The translations under genes were made by a program, and so were the position numbers. Shown piece by piece: positions 27,844 through 28,094 of a stretch of DNA of 28,094 bases; position 1 is the first letter of the stretch, and the number at the start of each line of letters is the position of its first letter. The notes under the pieces were generated by a model that saw only the letters and a program-made list of their open reading frames with translations, was not told the DNA's origin and ran no database searches. Where the stretch lies: contig CAUQXI010000034.1 in assembly GCA_963522145.1 (NCBI GenBank), positions 1 to 28,094 on the forward strand. The letters are read 5' to 3'. This DNA comes from Mesorhizobium_B sp963522145 (lineage in GTDB: Bacteria; Pseudomonadota; Alphaproteobacteria; Rhizobiales; Rhizobiaceae).

Positions 27844-28074
27844 ATGCTGAGCAATTATCGGGAACGTATCGCACTTGAGCCGGGCAAGCGGGGCGGCCGG
27901 CCGCTGGTACGTGGTACGCGCATCGCCGTCGCCGACGTACTTGGTTGGCTTGCATCAGGGATGACGTACGACGAAATGCTGGATGATTACCCCGAAATTG
28001 GTCAGCCGGACATCTTGGCCTGTCTGGCATTCGCCGCGGAGCGAGAGAATCGTCTTCTTCCTGCCGGCGAATGA
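27844..28074 (+). CDS. DUF433 family antitoxin
   Basis: A 76-residue DUF433 protein, predicted antitoxin of a type II toxin-antitoxin pair. The family pattern is plain: RIALEPGKRGGRPLVRGTRIAVADVLGWLASGMTYDEML, then DYPEIGQPDILACLAFAAER. The N-terminal part with PLVRGTRI and the following helices form a winged-helix-like DNA-binding unit, so self-repression is likely. AGGA at 27832-27835 lies 8 bases before the ATG. Its stop overlaps the start of the next gene by 4 bases (ATGA), the usual arrangement with a DUF5615 toxin. It lies 63 bases after secA, and its sequence is less GC-rich than the neighbours, which suggests recent gain. Confidence 0.93.
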   Translation: MLSNYRERIALEPGKRGGRPLVRGTRIAVADVLGWLASGMTYDEMLDDYPEIGQPDILACLAFAAERENRLLPAGE

Positions 28075-28094
28075 AGCTGCTGTTTGATCAAAAT
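28071..28094 (+). CDS. Start of probable DUF5615 PIN-like toxin (cut by window edge)
   Basis: Only eight codons are present, MKLLFDQN, but this is the typical start of DUF5615 PIN-like toxins, in which the Asp and Asn of LFDQN belong to the metal-binding nuclease site. The ATG overlaps the antitoxin stop (ATGA). The DUF433-DUF5615 pairing is well known, which strengthens a call resting on so few residues. Whether the toxin is intact cannot be seen. Confidence 0.8.

Overview
The window comes from the chromosome of an alphaproteobacterium of the order Hyphomicrobiales (Rhizobiales), most likely a Phyllobacteriaceae/Mesorhizobium-type organism. The grounds are the 5' part of a 16S rRNA gene with alphaproteobacterial signatures, high GC with strongly GC-biased third codon positions, and a gene order I recognise from rhizobia: clpB, a DUF4167 gene, prmC, prfA, ptsP and lysC with ubiG divergent, and secA divergent from a ppiC-type gene, argJ, a GNAT gene and mutT. 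Almost everything is core chromosome. I found no transposase, integrase, CRISPR array, phage gene or tRNA.

Left end (1-4700): the start of a 16S rRNA gene read leftward, with leader, boxA-like element and a strong promoter with an A-tract upstream element. Next come two cell-wall enzymes facing each other: a membrane-anchored M23 peptidase (+) and an exported L,D-transpeptidase (-) that begins with TTG.

Middle left (4700-14600), all on the minus strand: lysC, ptsP, prfA and prmC in tight order, then a disordered DUF4167 protein with a poly-asparagine tract and its own terminator, then clpB behind a near-consensus RpoH (sigma-32) heat-shock promoter.

Middle right (14700-19740): a ChaC-type gamma-glutamylcyclotransferase and ubiG (+), then a leftward run of comF, grxC, a nitrilase-family amidase, a DUF1178 gene and an EamA transporter. 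ChaC, glutaredoxin and the amidase all touch glutathione chemistry. Divergent from comF is a methyltransferase-like gene whose SAM-binding glycine motif looks eroded.

Right end (19740-28094): a 57-residue Flp-type pilin and a 106-residue membrane protein of unknown function, then mutT, GNAT and argJ, a secreted parvulin-type isomerase and divergent secA. The last 250 bases hold a DUF433 antitoxin and the first eight codons of its probable DUF5615 PIN-like toxin, cut by the window edge. This pair is the only clearly accessory element.

I do not see a convincing undescribed system. The most useful leads are the edge toxin-antitoxin pair, the pilin with its uncharacterised neighbour, and the methyltransferase-like protein lacking motif I.
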